Shown here: one piece after another, positions 33,993 through 42,551 of the stretch | Layout: the number at the start of each line of letters is the position of its first letter | How positions within the stretch are numbered: the first letter of the stretch is position 1 | Source: Bacillus wiedmannii | GTDB lineage: Bacteria; Bacillota; Bacilli; Bacillales; Bacillaceae_G | Assembly: GCF_001583695.1 (NCBI RefSeq) | Contig: NZ_LOBC01000013.1 | Location: 1-64,000 of the forward strand | Direction of reading: 5' to 3' | DNA length: 64,000 nucleotides | Program-made: the position numbers and the translations under genes | Notes under the pieces: model-generated | The model's database searches: none | Told to the model about the DNA's origin: nothing | What the model saw: only the letters and a program-made list of their open reading frames with translations

Positions 33993-34442
33993 TTAAATTG
34001 TGACGACGTTTTGCTTGATTAGTTTTTTTATAAATGGACTAATTTTTTCTGGTAATCCATTTAAATCAAAAAATTGTACATGCAATGATTCAAACCCATC
34101 AGCTTTTAACGTACCACCTGTAATGTTTTTGCAAAGGTATGCGATTGTTATAGGGTAAAATTCATCTCCGTTCGGTAATTTCACAAAAAATTCTTTTCCG
34201 GAAAATACATGTATTAACTGCAAAGTTCCTATTTCAATCCCTGTTTCTTCAAGAACTTCACGTCTTCCGGCTTCTTCTGTTGATTCGCCAAGTTCAACAA
34301 ATCCACCGGGAACACCCCAAACACCATTTCGCCTTTGTTGTAGTAATATTTGTCCTTGTTCATTGAAAACAGCTACAGCAACGCCAGCTAGATTGAGTGG
34401 TCTTGATCCAATAACTTCTCTTAGTTCTTCGATATAGCCCAT
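33993..34442 (-). CDS. Nudix hydrolase
   Basis: A 149-aa Nudix enzyme. The Nudix box spans about residues 46-68: GGFVELGEST then EEAGRREVLEETGIEIG, which satisfies Gx5Ex7REUxEExGU. Hydrolyses a nucleoside diphosphate linked to another moiety in the cytoplasm with Mg2+; the substrate (sanitising 8-oxo-dGTP, RNA decapping, ADP-ribose) cannot be decided. Starts ATG 34442 with GGAGG upstream. Single gene. Confidence 0.9.
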   Translation of the reverse strand: MGYIEELREVIGSRPLNLAGVAVAVFNEQGQILLQQRRNGVWGVPGGFVELGESTEEAGRREVLEETGIEIGTLQLIHVFSGKEFFVKLPNGDEFYPITIAYLCKNITGGTLKADGFESLHVQFFDLNGLPEKISPFIKKLIKQNVVTI

Positions 34443-34696
34443 TGTTAGTTAACCTCCGCGAGTCAAAATATTTTCAAATGAACTATTCGGCGTTGTGTTA
34501 ATATTCCCCTTTTTGTTTAGGTAAGTATTGAGGTCTTAACATAAAGTCATTTATAAAAAATTCTATTGTTATCTCCCTTTAGATAATAAAAAAGGGTATA
34601 TTTATAGAAGAAAGTGTAACAAGTTTTAAGGAAATCAAAAGGTATGACAATAAATTAGTTTTTCATAAAATTTTCATTAGTTAAGGGTGTGTATGG

Positions 34697-35590
34697 ATGA
34701 GTTTATTAACGTATACTGAAGAATTTTTTAATTATGTAAGAGAGTTTTTACTTTTAAGATTTTTACTATTTGCTTTAGTACTAATCATTATCTCTTTTGT
34801 AATTAACCGCATTATTGATTGGTTTTTTAGGAAATCAAGCTTTTTTGATGAAGAGGTAGAGCAAACAATTCAAAGTGTGATTCGATCTATTTTTAGATAT
34901 ATCATCATCATCAGTCTAATCATATATTTAATTAGCCAATTTGTAGATATAAAAAGTATCATTGCAGGTGCAGGGATAGCGGGTGTTGTTATCGGTTTTG
35001 CTGCACAACAGATGTTAAAAGATGTTATATTAGGCTTTGCGAGATTAGCGGACAAAGAGTTTCGTGTTGGCGATTTTGTTACTTTTAACGGAACAAATTC
35101 AGGAACGATTGAGGAAATTAGTATTCGTTTTATGCAAATTCGTGAATGGTCAGGAAAACTTCTTACGATACCACACGGAGAGATTAGGACGATACAAAAT
35201 TTTAATAAAGGATGGATGCGCGTAATTGAACGGATTACGGTAAGTTATCAGGAAGATCCTATAAGAGTTAAGGAGTTGTTAGAAGAAGTTTGTGTTAATT
35301 GTAATGAAAAATTGGCTTCGAGTCTTTATAAAGTAGAGGATGAAGCTGTTGAATCGTTTAAATATGTTGGTGTCACAGATTTAAACCCGAATCTTAAATA
35401 TGTTGGATATGAATTTTGTATTACAGGTTTAATAAAGCCAGAAGATTATTTTGAAACTTCTAGACAAGTAAGGTTTGAATTAATGTCTATGTTCCATAAG
35501 AATCAAGTGCAAATGCCAGCAGCAAATATGGTCGTTACTACTGAAAGTTTACAGCATAACCATGGTGGACAATCTTTATCGGACAGCTAA
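34697..35590 (+). CDS. Small-conductance mechanosensitive channel (MscS family)
   Basis: A 297-aa MscS channel that opens under membrane tension. Three N-terminal transmembrane segments (about 17-36, 55-75 and 78-100) end in the pore helix AGAGIAGVVIGFAAQQMLKD, described here as the Gly/Ala-rich TM3. The beta domain (about 115-170) has LADKEFRVGDFV. The C-terminal alpha/beta domain ends near 290. Closer to the YkuT type in length than to E. coli MscS. Monocistronic, with a strong terminator downstream. Confidence 0.9.
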   Translation: MSLLTYTEEFFNYVREFLLLRFLLFALVLIIISFVINRIIDWFFRKSSFFDEEVEQTIQSVIRSIFRYIIIISLIIYLISQFVDIKSIIAGAGIAGVVIGFAAQQMLKDVILGFARLADKEFRVGDFVTFNGTNSGTIEEISIRFMQIREWSGKLLTIPHGEIRTIQNFNKGWMRVIERITVSYQEDPIRVKELLEEVCVNCNEKLASSLYKVEDEAVESFKYVGVTDLNPNLKYVGYEFCITGLIKPEDYFETSRQVRFELMSMFHKNQVQMPAANMVVTTESLQHNHGGQSLSDS

Positions 35591-35667
35591 AGAAGAACAA
35601 GAACAGTTTGTTAACAAAATTCTGTTTTTAATATTGGATAGAAAAACAATAATAAAATGATTAATTT

Positions 35668-35703
35668 AAAGAAAGAACTGAAGGAATTCGGTTCTTTCTT
35701 TAT
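35668..35703 (+). terminator. Terminator after MscS gene
   Basis: AAAGAAAGAACTGAA pairs with TTCGGTTCTTTCTTT around GGAA. A weaker hairpin precedes it at about 35600-35630. Confidence 0.88.
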
Positions 35704-35753
35704 TTGTAGAATTTAGAAATTTCTTAATGTTATAATGGTAGTTGGTGATGAAA

Positions 35754-36872
35754 ATGAACTTTGAAGAAAAAGAGATGCATCGTTTAGAAGCATTAAAAGC
35801 AATTGCTGAATTATTAAATGAAGCAACAGACTTACAGGACATGTTAGAAAAAGTGTTACATACATTGTTACAAGTTATGAATTTACAAACAGGGTGGATA
35901 TTCTTTATCGATGAAAGTGGAAAGCACCGTATGCTTGTAGATGAAAACTTACCACCGGCTCTTACATGGAAAGAGAAGAAGCCGATGTGTGAAGGAGATT
36001 GCTGGTGTGTAGAGCGTTTTGTGAATGGGAGATTAGAAAAAGCAACAAATATTATTGAATGTAAGCGGATAGAGGATGCGATTGAATGTAATTGGGGAGA
36101 GACCGAAGATGTTACGCATCATGCGACAATTCCCCTTAGGTCTGGATCGGAGAAGTTTGGTCTATTAAATGTGGCCTCACCTCAAAAAACACATTTTTCA
36201 GAGGAAGAATTAGCATTACTAGAATCAATTGCATTTCAAATAGGAACGACAATACAACGTATTCAGTTAGTAGAGAAAGAACGTAAATACGTAGTGGTAG
36301 CTGAAAGAAATCGACTTGCACGTGATTTACATGATTCAGTAAAACAATTGTTATTTTCTATTATGCTAACAGCAAAAGGTACTTTAAATATGACGCAAGA
36401 TAGAGACTTGCAAGAGATGTTGAGCTATATTGGAGAATTATCACAGGAAGCATTACAAGAAATGACACTTTTAATTTGGCAATTAAGACCGGAAGGATTA
36501 GAGAAAGGTTTAGCAGAAGCAATTAAAAATTACGGAAAGTTGTTAGGGATTCAGGTGGAAGTTCGAATTGATGGTATGGTTTCAATTGGAGATGAAATAG
36601 AAGAAGTTTTATGGCGTATTAGTCAAGAAGCAATACATAATTGTAAAAAACATGCTTCATGTGAAAAGGTAAATGTTCTTTTAAAAATAGAAAATAACCA
36701 GTTGTATTTTTACATAGAGGATAACGGAATAGGATTTATACAAGATCACGTAAGAGAGTCAGCGCTCGGTTTAAAAAGTATGAAGGAACGTATTCAGTTA
36801 ATGAGGGGATCATTTCAAATAAAAACTGAGCTGAAAAAGGGTACAAAAATTGAAATTCAATTGCCGGTTTAA
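35754..36872 (+). CDS. GAF-domain sensor histidine kinase (NarX/LiaS type, YhcY-like)
   Basis: A 372-aa cytoplasmic kinase with no transmembrane segment. GAF domain about residues 15-165, with several Cys (CEGDCWCVERF and NIIECKRIEDAIECNW) that could bind a metal, Fe-S cluster or heme. HisKA_3 contains the phosphorylated His193 in ARDLHDSVKQ; the HATPase_c has EAIHNCKKHA (N box) and DNGIGF (G1). GAF with conserved Cys suggests redox, oxygen or NO sensing. ATG 35754 after GGTGATG. 14 bp upstream of the response regulator; YhcY/YhcZ of B. subtilis is the nearest remembered pair. Confidence 0.9.
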   Translation: MNFEEKEMHRLEALKAIAELLNEATDLQDMLEKVLHTLLQVMNLQTGWIFFIDESGKHRMLVDENLPPALTWKEKKPMCEGDCWCVERFVNGRLEKATNIIECKRIEDAIECNWGETEDVTHHATIPLRSGSEKFGLLNVASPQKTHFSEEELALLESIAFQIGTTIQRIQLVEKERKYVVVAERNRLARDLHDSVKQLLFSIMLTAKGTLNMTQDRDLQEMLSYIGELSQEALQEMTLLIWQLRPEGLEKGLAEAIKNYGKLLGIQVEVRIDGMVSIGDEIEEVLWRISQEAIHNCKKHASCEKVNVLLKIENNQLYFYIEDNGIGFIQDHVRESALGLKSMKERIQLMRGSFQIKTELKKGTKIEIQLPV

Positions 36873-36886
36873 AGGGGAGAAGAAGA

Positions 36887-37540
36887 TTGAAGATTAAATT
36901 ACTACTAGTTGAGGATCATCATATCGTTCGAAGAGGACTTGTATTCTTTTTAAAAACGAGAGAAGAATTTGAAATAGTTGGGGAAGCAGAAAATGGTGAA
37001 GAGGCATTAACATTCATTCAAACGGAAAGACCAGATGTAGTATTGATGGATCTATCAATGCCGAAGATGGATGGTATAGAAGCAACAAAACGGATAAAAC
37101 AATATGATGAAACAATAAAGATACTTATATTAAGCAGTTTTTCAGAGCAAGATTATGTTTTACCAGCACTGGAAGCTGGAGCAGATGGTTATCAATTAAA
37201 AGAAGTACAACCAGAGCAACTTGTTGCTTCTATCATTGCAGTACATGAAGGAAATGCGAATTTTCATCCGAAAGTAACACCAGCACTATTCGGACGGTCA
37301 GCAGTCAAGAAAGAAAAAGAAAAAGAAAAACCTTTTTCCATGTTAACGAAAAGAGAGCAAGAAGTACTTCGTGAAATTGCGAAAGGGCGAAGTAATAAAG
37401 AAATTGCAGCAGAGCTTCATATTACAGAACAGACTGTGAAAACACACGTTTCAAATGTTTTAGCTAAATTGGAAGTAGATGATCGTACGCAAGCTGCATT
37501 ATATGCGGTGAAGCACGGGGGAAATAATAAGTATGAATAA
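36887..37540 (+). CDS. NarL/LuxR-type response regulator (YhcZ-like)
   Basis: A 217-aa two-component regulator. The receiver domain (1-120) has acidic residues VEDHH (Asp10), the phosphorylation Asp55 in VVLMDLSMPKMDG, and a conserved Ser/Thr at LSSFSE with Lys in YQLKEV. A K/E-rich linker precedes a LuxR-type helix-turn-helix (LTKREQEVLREIAKGRSNKE, about 151-170, then IAAELHITEQTVKTHVSNV). TTG 36887 follows AAGGGGAGAAG. Works with the GAF kinase upstream. No terminator hairpin other than the repeat at 37585 lies beyond. Confidence 0.93.
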   Translation: MKIKLLLVEDHHIVRRGLVFFLKTREEFEIVGEAENGEEALTFIQTERPDVVLMDLSMPKMDGIEATKRIKQYDETIKILILSSFSEQDYVLPALEAGADGYQLKEVQPEQLVASIIAVHEGNANFHPKVTPALFGRSAVKKEKEKEKPFSMLTKREQEVLREIAKGRSNKEIAAELHITEQTVKTHVSNVLAKLEVDDRTQAALYAVKHGGNNKYE

Positions 37541-37584
37541 TTATGTCCCTTGTTACGACAGAATACATAGGAGTATTTAAAATT

Positions 37585-37657
37585 TATCCCGCTATTTGCG
37601 GGCTTATAATTAGTGGTAGATGTACAATACTCTCACTGATTAAAGTTTCAATTTATA
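37585..37657 (+). repeat. Dispersed bcr-type repeat, copy D (variant)
   Basis: CCCGC-TATTT-GCGGG hairpin (37588-37602), then AATTAGTG (37608-37616) pairing with CACTGATT (37634-37641), then AAAGTTTCAATTTATAG. The 5' module differs from copies A and B while the 3' end is kept. It sits just after the response regulator gene and may also act as its terminator. Confidence 0.75.
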
Positions 37658-37732
37658 GTAGTGCTAAATAAAGGTTTTTCTTCTTTCTATAATTAGGTAC
37701 AATAAAACTACGATGGAAGGGGAAGATATGCT

Positions 37733-38587
37733 ATGCCAGGTACAAGAAGTGGGATTGGAAAAATTCAAGCTTCGTTAAACGGTTTATCACCGAAATTGCG
37801 AAGTATTGCCGAACATATATTGAAACATCCACAAGATGTTGTACATAAATCTATTACAGAATTAGCTGAAGTTACGAATAGTTCTGAAGCTACGATATTC
37901 CGCTTATGTAAGCATCTCGGTTTTCAAGGGTTTCAAGATTTAAAGATTACATTAGCTCGTGAAATTGTACATACTCCTATGCAAAATATTCATGAAGAAG
38001 TATCGGCAGAAGATAGTATGGTCACTGTTGCTAAAAAAGTTTTTCATTCGCATATTACAGGACTGCAAGATACATTGCATTTGTTAAATGATACAGCGCT
38101 AGAGCAAGCCGTAAAGGTATTGCAAGATGCAAGTCGTATTGAGTTTTATGGAAATGGTGGTTCTGGTATTATTGCGATGGATGCATATCATAAATTTATG
38201 AGAACGGGTATTTCTTGTATTGCTCATACAGATTCACATTTTCAAATTATGGGTGCGGGTTTACTTACTAAAGAAGCAGTGGTAATTGCAATTTCTCATT
38301 CTGGTAGCAATAAAGGGTTACTGGAAGCGTTAGAAGTAGCAAAAGCAAGAGGAGCTCACATTATTGCAATTACGAGCTATCAGAAATCAGCATTAAGTCA
38401 ACTTGCTGATATTACTTTGTATACTTCAACACGTGAGACGGAATTCCGCACAGAAGCAAGTTCATCAAGATTAGCACAGTTAAGTTTATTAGATACTTTG
38501 TACGTTGGGTTATCGTTACAACGCCAAGAAGAGACGTTGCAAAATTTACAAAGTATACGTGAAACAATTTCGATGAAACGAATATAA
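37733..38587 (+). CDS. MurR/RpiR-family transcriptional regulator
   Basis: A 284-aa repressor-type regulator. N-terminal helix-turn-helix (about 1-77) with KSITELAEVTNSSEATIFRL as recognition region and a C-terminal sugar-isomerase (SIS) domain (about 125-255: IEFYGNGGSGIIAMDAYHKF phosphosugar loop, and AISHSGSNKG). The SIS domain senses a phosphosugar. Start ATG 37733 after AAGGGGAAG. In B. cereus group genomes gluconate genes are plausible targets; gntK-gntP-gnd lie 4.8 kb downstream with a palindrome at their promoter. The link is inferred. Confidence 0.92.
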   Translation: MPGTRSGIGKIQASLNGLSPKLRSIAEHILKHPQDVVHKSITELAEVTNSSEATIFRLCKHLGFQGFQDLKITLAREIVHTPMQNIHEEVSAEDSMVTVAKKVFHSHITGLQDTLHLLNDTALEQAVKVLQDASRIEFYGNGGSGIIAMDAYHKFMRTGISCIAHTDSHFQIMGAGLLTKEAVVIAISHSGSNKGLLEALEVAKARGAHIIAITSYQKSALSQLADITLYTSTRETEFRTEASSSRLAQLSLLDTLYVGLSLQRQEETLQNLQSIRETISMKRI

Positions 38588-38613
38588 AAAGTCCTTCAAT
38601 TGAAGGGCTTTTT
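38586..38613 (+). terminator. Terminator after RpiR gene
   Basis: AAAAAGTCCTTCAA pairs with TTGAAGGGCTTTTT. Confidence 0.88.
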
Positions 38614-38777
38614 ATATTGGCCAATAGTTTTTTGTGAAAATTTGATGATTATAATTTCCTGTTTTAAAAAATCTTTATTAATTGAGTTTTTTACTCCCGC
38701 GTAGAGTTCTAATAAACTATACATAGATGCAATTTCGGTTTTCCCTTCAAATAAACATTTGGTTAATAATTCAAATA

Positions 38778-38795
38778 TTGTTCAATATTTAACAA
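38778..38795. promoter_or_regulatory. Rex-like box upstream of alcohol dehydrogenase
   Basis: TTGTTCAATATTTAACAA is palindromic with one mismatch and resembles Rex operators (TTGTGAA-N4-TTCACAA and variants). A TATGAT at 38817-38822 places the box over the -35 region. A further inverted repeat TTTGGC/GCCAAA is at 38852-38873. Otherwise no gene is seen in 38614-38939. Confidence 0.55.
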
Positions 38796-38939
38796 TAGGC
38801 TTTTAAAATTACATGTTATGATGAACGTGTAATGATGATTGAACATTTAAATTTGGCATAATAATTAGCCAAACCAGTGAAGACAGAAGTTGTGAGATGA
38901 ACTCATTAAAATTCTAAAACACTAAAGGGGAGATCACAT

Positions 38940-39977
38940 ATGAAAGCAGTAGTGGTAAATAAAAATAGTAAAGCAAACATTGAAGTTATTGAAAAGAAAT
39001 TACGTCCGTTACACTCAGGTGAAGCGCTAGTAGATGTAGAGTATTGTGGGGTTTGTCATACTGATTTACACGTTGCAAATCATGATTTTGGAAACACAGA
39101 TGGCCGTATTCTTGGTCATGAGGGTGTAGGTATTGTTACGAAAATTGCTGATGATGTAACTTCACTAAAGGTAGGTGACCGTGTAAGTATTGCATGGATG
39201 TTCCAATCTTGTGGACGTTGTGAATATTGCGTAACAGGTAGAGAAACATTTTGCCGTGAAGTTAAGAACGCTGGTTATTCAGTAGATGGTGGTATGGCAG
39301 AACAATGTATTGTTACAGCTGATTATGCGGTGAAAGTACCAGAAGGATTAGATCCTGCTCAAGCATCATCAATCACATGTGCGGGCGTAACTACATATAA
39401 AGCAATAAAAGTATCAGACATTAAACCTGGTCAACCTATCGTCATCTATGGTTGTGGTGGATTAGGTAACCTAGCTATCCAATATGCTAAAAACGTATTT
39501 GGTGCAAAGGTAATTGCAGTAGATATTAATGACGATAAATTAGCGTTAGCAAAAGAGGTTGGTGCGGATATGACTATCAATCCAATTTCTCAAGGCCCTG
39601 CTGATAAGATTGTTCAAGATGAGTTTGGTGGTGCTTATGCTGCTGTTGTAACAGCCGTTTCTAAAGTAGCATTCAACTCAGCAGTTGATGCAGTACGTGC
39701 TTGTGGTAAAGTCGTTGCAGTAGGTTTACCAGTAGAAACTATGGATTTAAACATTCCGCGACTTGTACTAGATGGAATTGAAGTAGTTGGTTCTCTAGTC
39801 GGTACTCGTAAAGACTTAGAAGAGGCATTCATGTTCGGTGCAGAAGGAAAAGTAGTGCCGGTTGTTCAAACTTGTTCTCTAGATAAAGTACAAAATGTAT
39901 TCGAAGAAATGGAACAAGGTAGAATTCAAGGACGTATGGTAATCGATTTTAAACAGCATAATTGTGATTGCAAATAA
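38940..39977 (+). CDS. adhP: Zinc-dependent alcohol dehydrogenase
   Basis: A 345-aa medium-chain dehydrogenase. Catalytic zinc ligands: Cys in [10 protein letters not shown] (about residue 38), His in LGHEGVG (about 61) and Cys in [12 protein letters not shown] (about 148). Structural zinc Cys are in [15 protein letters not shown] (about 92-106). NAD-binding [15 protein letters not shown] is Gly-rich; the Asp in VIAVDIND selects NAD. Reduces acetaldehyde to ethanol in fermentation, consistent with the Rex-like box. Strong SD AAAGGGGAG. The C-terminal HNCDC tail is Cys-rich and unusual. Confidence 0.93.
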   Translation: MKAVVVNKNSKANIEVIEKKLRPLHSGEALVDVEYCGVCHTDLHVANHDFGNTDGRILGHEGVGIVTKIADDVTSLKVGDRVSIAWMFQSCGRCEYCVTGRETFCREVKNAGYSVDGGMAEQCIVTADYAVKVPEGLDPAQASSITCAGVTTYKAIKVSDIKPGQPIVIYGCGGLGNLAIQYAKNVFGAKVIAVDINDDKLALAKEVGADMTINPISQGPADKIVQDEFGGAYAAVVTAVSKVAFNSAVDAVRACGKVVAVGLPVETMDLNIPRLVLDGIEVVGSLVGTRKDLEEAFMFGAEGKVVPVVQTCSLDKVQNVFEEMEQGRIQGRMVIDFKQHNCDCK

Positions 39978-40038
39978 TTCATTTTAAATATAAAAAGCAT
40001 GAGTCTAGCTAAAGACATGTAAAAAAGTTAGACAGCAG

Positions 40039-40137
40039 AAAGAAGATGATCCCTGCATTCAACAGGAATCATCTTCTTTGCATTCCACTACTATCAATGT
40101 CGACTAACGAGAAAGGATTAAAGGTTCACTTTATCTA
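40039..40137 (+). repeat. Degenerate bcr-type repeat, copy E, with convergent-gene hairpin
   Basis: AAAGAAGATGAT (40039-40050) pairs with ATCATCTTCTTT (40068-40079); the region ends with GATTAAAGGTTCACTTTATC (40117-40136), one or two bases from the repeat's conserved end. This end contains the stop codon and the last codons (DKVNL) of the minus-strand permease. It lies between two convergent genes. Confidence 0.6.
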
Positions 40138-41137
40138 CAAACGAAAAAGAATCTTTACTTTTAACAAATTTTTTATGATTTGGAACGGTTTGAATTGCTA
40201 CAACTTGCGAATCTCTTGCTTTCAGTGCATCTTGAATCCCGATTGTCATAAGCTTAATAAATAGAATCGTAATAAAGAATGAAACGAGAGTATAAAAAAT
40301 AATCCACCATGAAAGATTCATTTCATTACGATTTAATCCAATAAGGCCTGCCCAATCATTCGATAGAGAAACAGGTTTGAGTACTCCGTCATAGAGTTCA
40401 CGCATTTGTATCCCACCAATTACAATATCAAGCAACGCTAAATGGATAACGAGTATGAGAGTTTGGACGATATGTTCCATAAATAAAACAAATAAGCGGT
40501 CAAGTAATAAGACTCGTAAGTGTTTTTTGATAATATGAAAACGGCTAGCACCCAATAATTGTGAACTTAAAATATAATCTTGTTTCATAAATTCATCAAC
40601 CTCTGAGGATATATATAAAGAAAGTGTAGGCAGAGCGACGAAAATAAGTACGAGTACTTGATAAAACGCAAATGAAATATTTGGATCTAATCTATCAGCA
40701 TTTGATATGATTACAATATTAACGGGCGTGATGAGTATAAATGCGATAAATAAAGTAGGAATATAGTAAAAAACTTCTGAGCATGCCTGGAAAAATCTCT
40801 TGAATTTTGGAGCATATAAACTTAAGAGGATTCCTATACATGTTCCGAATAAAATTCGAAAGAAGCTAATTGCCACAGCTAATAAGATAGTGAATTTTGC
40901 TCCTTCTATAATTTGTAAGAAAACAGACTCTCCAAAACGATCAGATCCAAAAGGTGGTATTAACGATGGTGGAAAGGGAGCCTTTCCAAGTAATTCGTTA
41001 TTGTCATTGTAAAGTAACTGAGGAGGTTTTGGGATGTTATCTTTAAAGAACCAACTATAAATAAAACTAGCTGAAACAAGTATGAATAAATAAGTAAAGC
41101 CGATTAAAAAGCGTTTTGATTTCCAAATAGATTTCAT
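40118..41137 (-). CDS. Peptide-type ABC transporter permease (DppC-like)
   Basis: A 339-aa inner-membrane permease. Transmembrane segment near the N-terminus (FLIGFTYLFILVSASFIYSW) is followed by an external loop (YNDNNELLGKAPFPPS...FGSDRFGESVF, typical of DppC/OppC proteins) and five more segments. The EAA-like cytoplasmic loop is GASRFHIIKKHL. ATG 41137 follows AAAGGAG and overlaps the upstream stop; 41167 is not the start. The C-terminal residues come from a repeat. No binding protein or ATPase gene is adjacent. Confidence 0.8.
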   Translation of the reverse strand: MKSIWKSKRFLIGFTYLFILVSASFIYSWFFKDNIPKPPQLLYNDNNELLGKAPFPPSLIPPFGSDRFGESVFLQIIEGAKFTILLAVAISFFRILFGTCIGILLSLYAPKFKRFFQACSEVFYYIPTLFIAFILITPVNIVIISNADRLDPNISFAFYQVLVLIFVALPTLSLYISSEVDEFMKQDYILSSQLLGASRFHIIKKHLRVLLLDRLFVLFMEHIVQTLILVIHLALLDIVIGGIQMRELYDGVLKPVSLSNDWAGLIGLNRNEMNLSWWIIFYTLVSFFITILFIKLMTIGIQDALKARDSQVVAIQTVPNHKKFVKSKDSFSFVDKVNL

Positions 41138-42036
41138 AAAGCTACTCCTTTCAATTGTTTTTGCCATCTATTCATCATGAGAGAGATTATTTGAAAAATG
41201 GTGTAAAACGGTAAAATAATCATGACAAGTATAATAAATGCAGCGGGAGGTGAAATAAACGCCTTCTTAAATAAAAATTGAATAATACCTTGCATATTAA
41301 AAACAAATTCTAAAATGAATAAGTTAGAAAGTAAGAAAACAAAAATCGTTTTTAAATGGTAGAAGAAGTGGATAGATATATTTTTGAATAAATGAATGCG
41401 TAGTATATAACTTGATGAAAGACCTTTTCCATATGCAACCTCTACGTAATGTTTTCCATGTTCTTCTTGTATGTATAACACCATCATCCGAAACATTTGT
41501 AATGTAGGTAAGACCGCTAAAGATAAAATAGGGAGTAAATAAGCGCGATTTTCATTAAAAGAAATAATGGTGAAAGGAGCTTCCCCAAATTTCTTAAGTA
41601 CCCAAATGAAAAATATTTGCAAACAAATCATCATCATCATATCAGGGACAGCTTCTAATATGAACACAATTCGGTTTATCCATTTTTTTATATAATCTTT
41701 TGCTAAAAAATAAAAAAATGCCATGCTAGATGAGATAAAGAGCGCAAGCAAAAAGGCCACAAATAATACAATAAACGAATATAGGTAAGGTTCTAAAACA
41801 GTTGGAAATAATGGTGTCGTTTTTAAATGACCAAACTTTGGGTCTGATCCTATAACCAACAATGATTCAGGTGAGAAAACCTGTTTTAACATAGTAACGA
41901 TCTGGTTAAAAAAATAAATTGGTTGAAAGGTGAATCCTTGTTGAGTGATAAATAAATAAGGTAAATTTAATAATAGTAACAGTGATAAAAGAATTGATGA
42001 AAGCTTAATTGTGAATTGAGATATTTTATGTAACAT
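41134..42036 (-). CDS. Peptide-type ABC transporter permease (DppB-like)
   Basis: A 300-aa permease with about six transmembrane segments. The EAA-like loop is VAYGKGLSSSYILRIHLFKN (about residues 205-224), less conserved than in OppB/DppB, where EARAKGLS is usual. It pairs with the DppC-like protein by ATGA overlap. GGAGGGA precedes ATG 42036. Divergence of the coupling loop and lack of an ATPase gene suggest either a shared ATPase or an unusual role. Confidence in the family is good, in the substrate none. Confidence 0.75.
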   Translation of the reverse strand: MLHKISQFTIKLSSILLSLLLLLNLPYLFITQQGFTFQPIYFFNQIVTMLKQVFSPESLLVIGSDPKFGHLKTTPLFPTVLEPYLYSFIVLFVAFLLALFISSSMAFFYFLAKDYIKKWINRIVFILEAVPDMMMMICLQIFFIWVLKKFGEAPFTIISFNENRAYLLPILSLAVLPTLQMFRMMVLYIQEEHGKHYVEVAYGKGLSSSYILRIHLFKNISIHFFYHLKTIFVFLLSNLFILEFVFNMQGIIQFLFKKAFISPPAAFIILVMIILPFYTIFQIISLMMNRWQKQLKGVAL

Positions 42037-42314
42037 TAAATCCCTCCGACATCTTTTTACAACATTATACAATAAAGTCTAAAATATTGTTTTATTTTTC
42101 TGAAAAATATAAATGTTATTAGGTTTTATAGTATGGAACATATATTTACAAGTTAATAAAGTGATAGTAGGATCCGCACTCTAAGACTATTAAGATAAAA
42201 GGACGAGTGAACTTAATACAATAAAAACGAGCAAAGTGCACAAAATTTCCATTGCGGAGGTAGTTGCTGTACAACTCCTTTTTCATGCAAATGAGTAGAA
42301 CGTAAGGAAGGACT

Positions 42315-42407
42315 ATGTATGTGTTGTTAATGAAAGAAAAAGAGAGTGTGTTGCGTAACGAATATATCGCAACTTTACCGCGGGGAAAATCTAAATTTAG
42401 TATGTAA
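42315..42407 (+). CDS. Possible 30-aa ORF in the gap before gntK
   Basis: The 515-bp gap 42037-42551 has no clear gene. This frame runs from ATG 42315 (GTG 42321 also possible) after AAGGAAGG, and encodes a peptide with basic/acidic N-terminal residues and the ending YIATLPRGKSKFSM. I do not recognise it. A weak hairpin with a TTTTT run lies at about 42255-42282. Coding status is doubtful. Confidence 0.25.
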   Translation: MYVLLMKEKESVLRNEYIATLPRGKSKFSM

Positions 42408-42465
42408 GTGAAATGGAATGAGGGGGATAAATTTTTTATCGTGAAAAAAATTTTCTTTTTAAAAC

Positions 42466-42494
42466 TTGATTAATGAAAAAATATTTTATATACT
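42466..42494 (+). promoter_or_regulatory. Promoter of gluconate operon
   Basis: TTGATT (42466-42471), 17 bases, TATACT (42489-42494). Confidence 0.8.
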
Positions 42495-42501
42495 AATTCA
42501 T

Positions 42502-42514
42502 GTAAACGGTTTAC
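42502..42514. promoter_or_regulatory. Perfect palindrome at gluconate operon start site
   Basis: GTAAAC-G-GTTTAC spans the predicted transcription start. It matches cre (CcpA) consensus at 13 of 15 positions in the surrounding window and would equally suit a dedicated repressor such as the RpiR protein. Confidence 0.65.
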
Positions 42515-42551
42515 TAGATCATATTTTGCTAGAAACGAAGGGAAGATTCGC

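Noticed and set aside
38893..38912. Fnr-like site TGTGAGATGAACTCA before the alcohol dehydrogenase
   Set aside because: Half-site spacing is off (7 rather than 6) and the right half is incomplete.
42214..42294. Cys-rich frame with CGGSCCTTPFSCK resembling a peptide antibiotic core
   Set aside because: The open stretch has no ATG, GTG or TTG start and no modification genes nearby; random frames of this size are expected.
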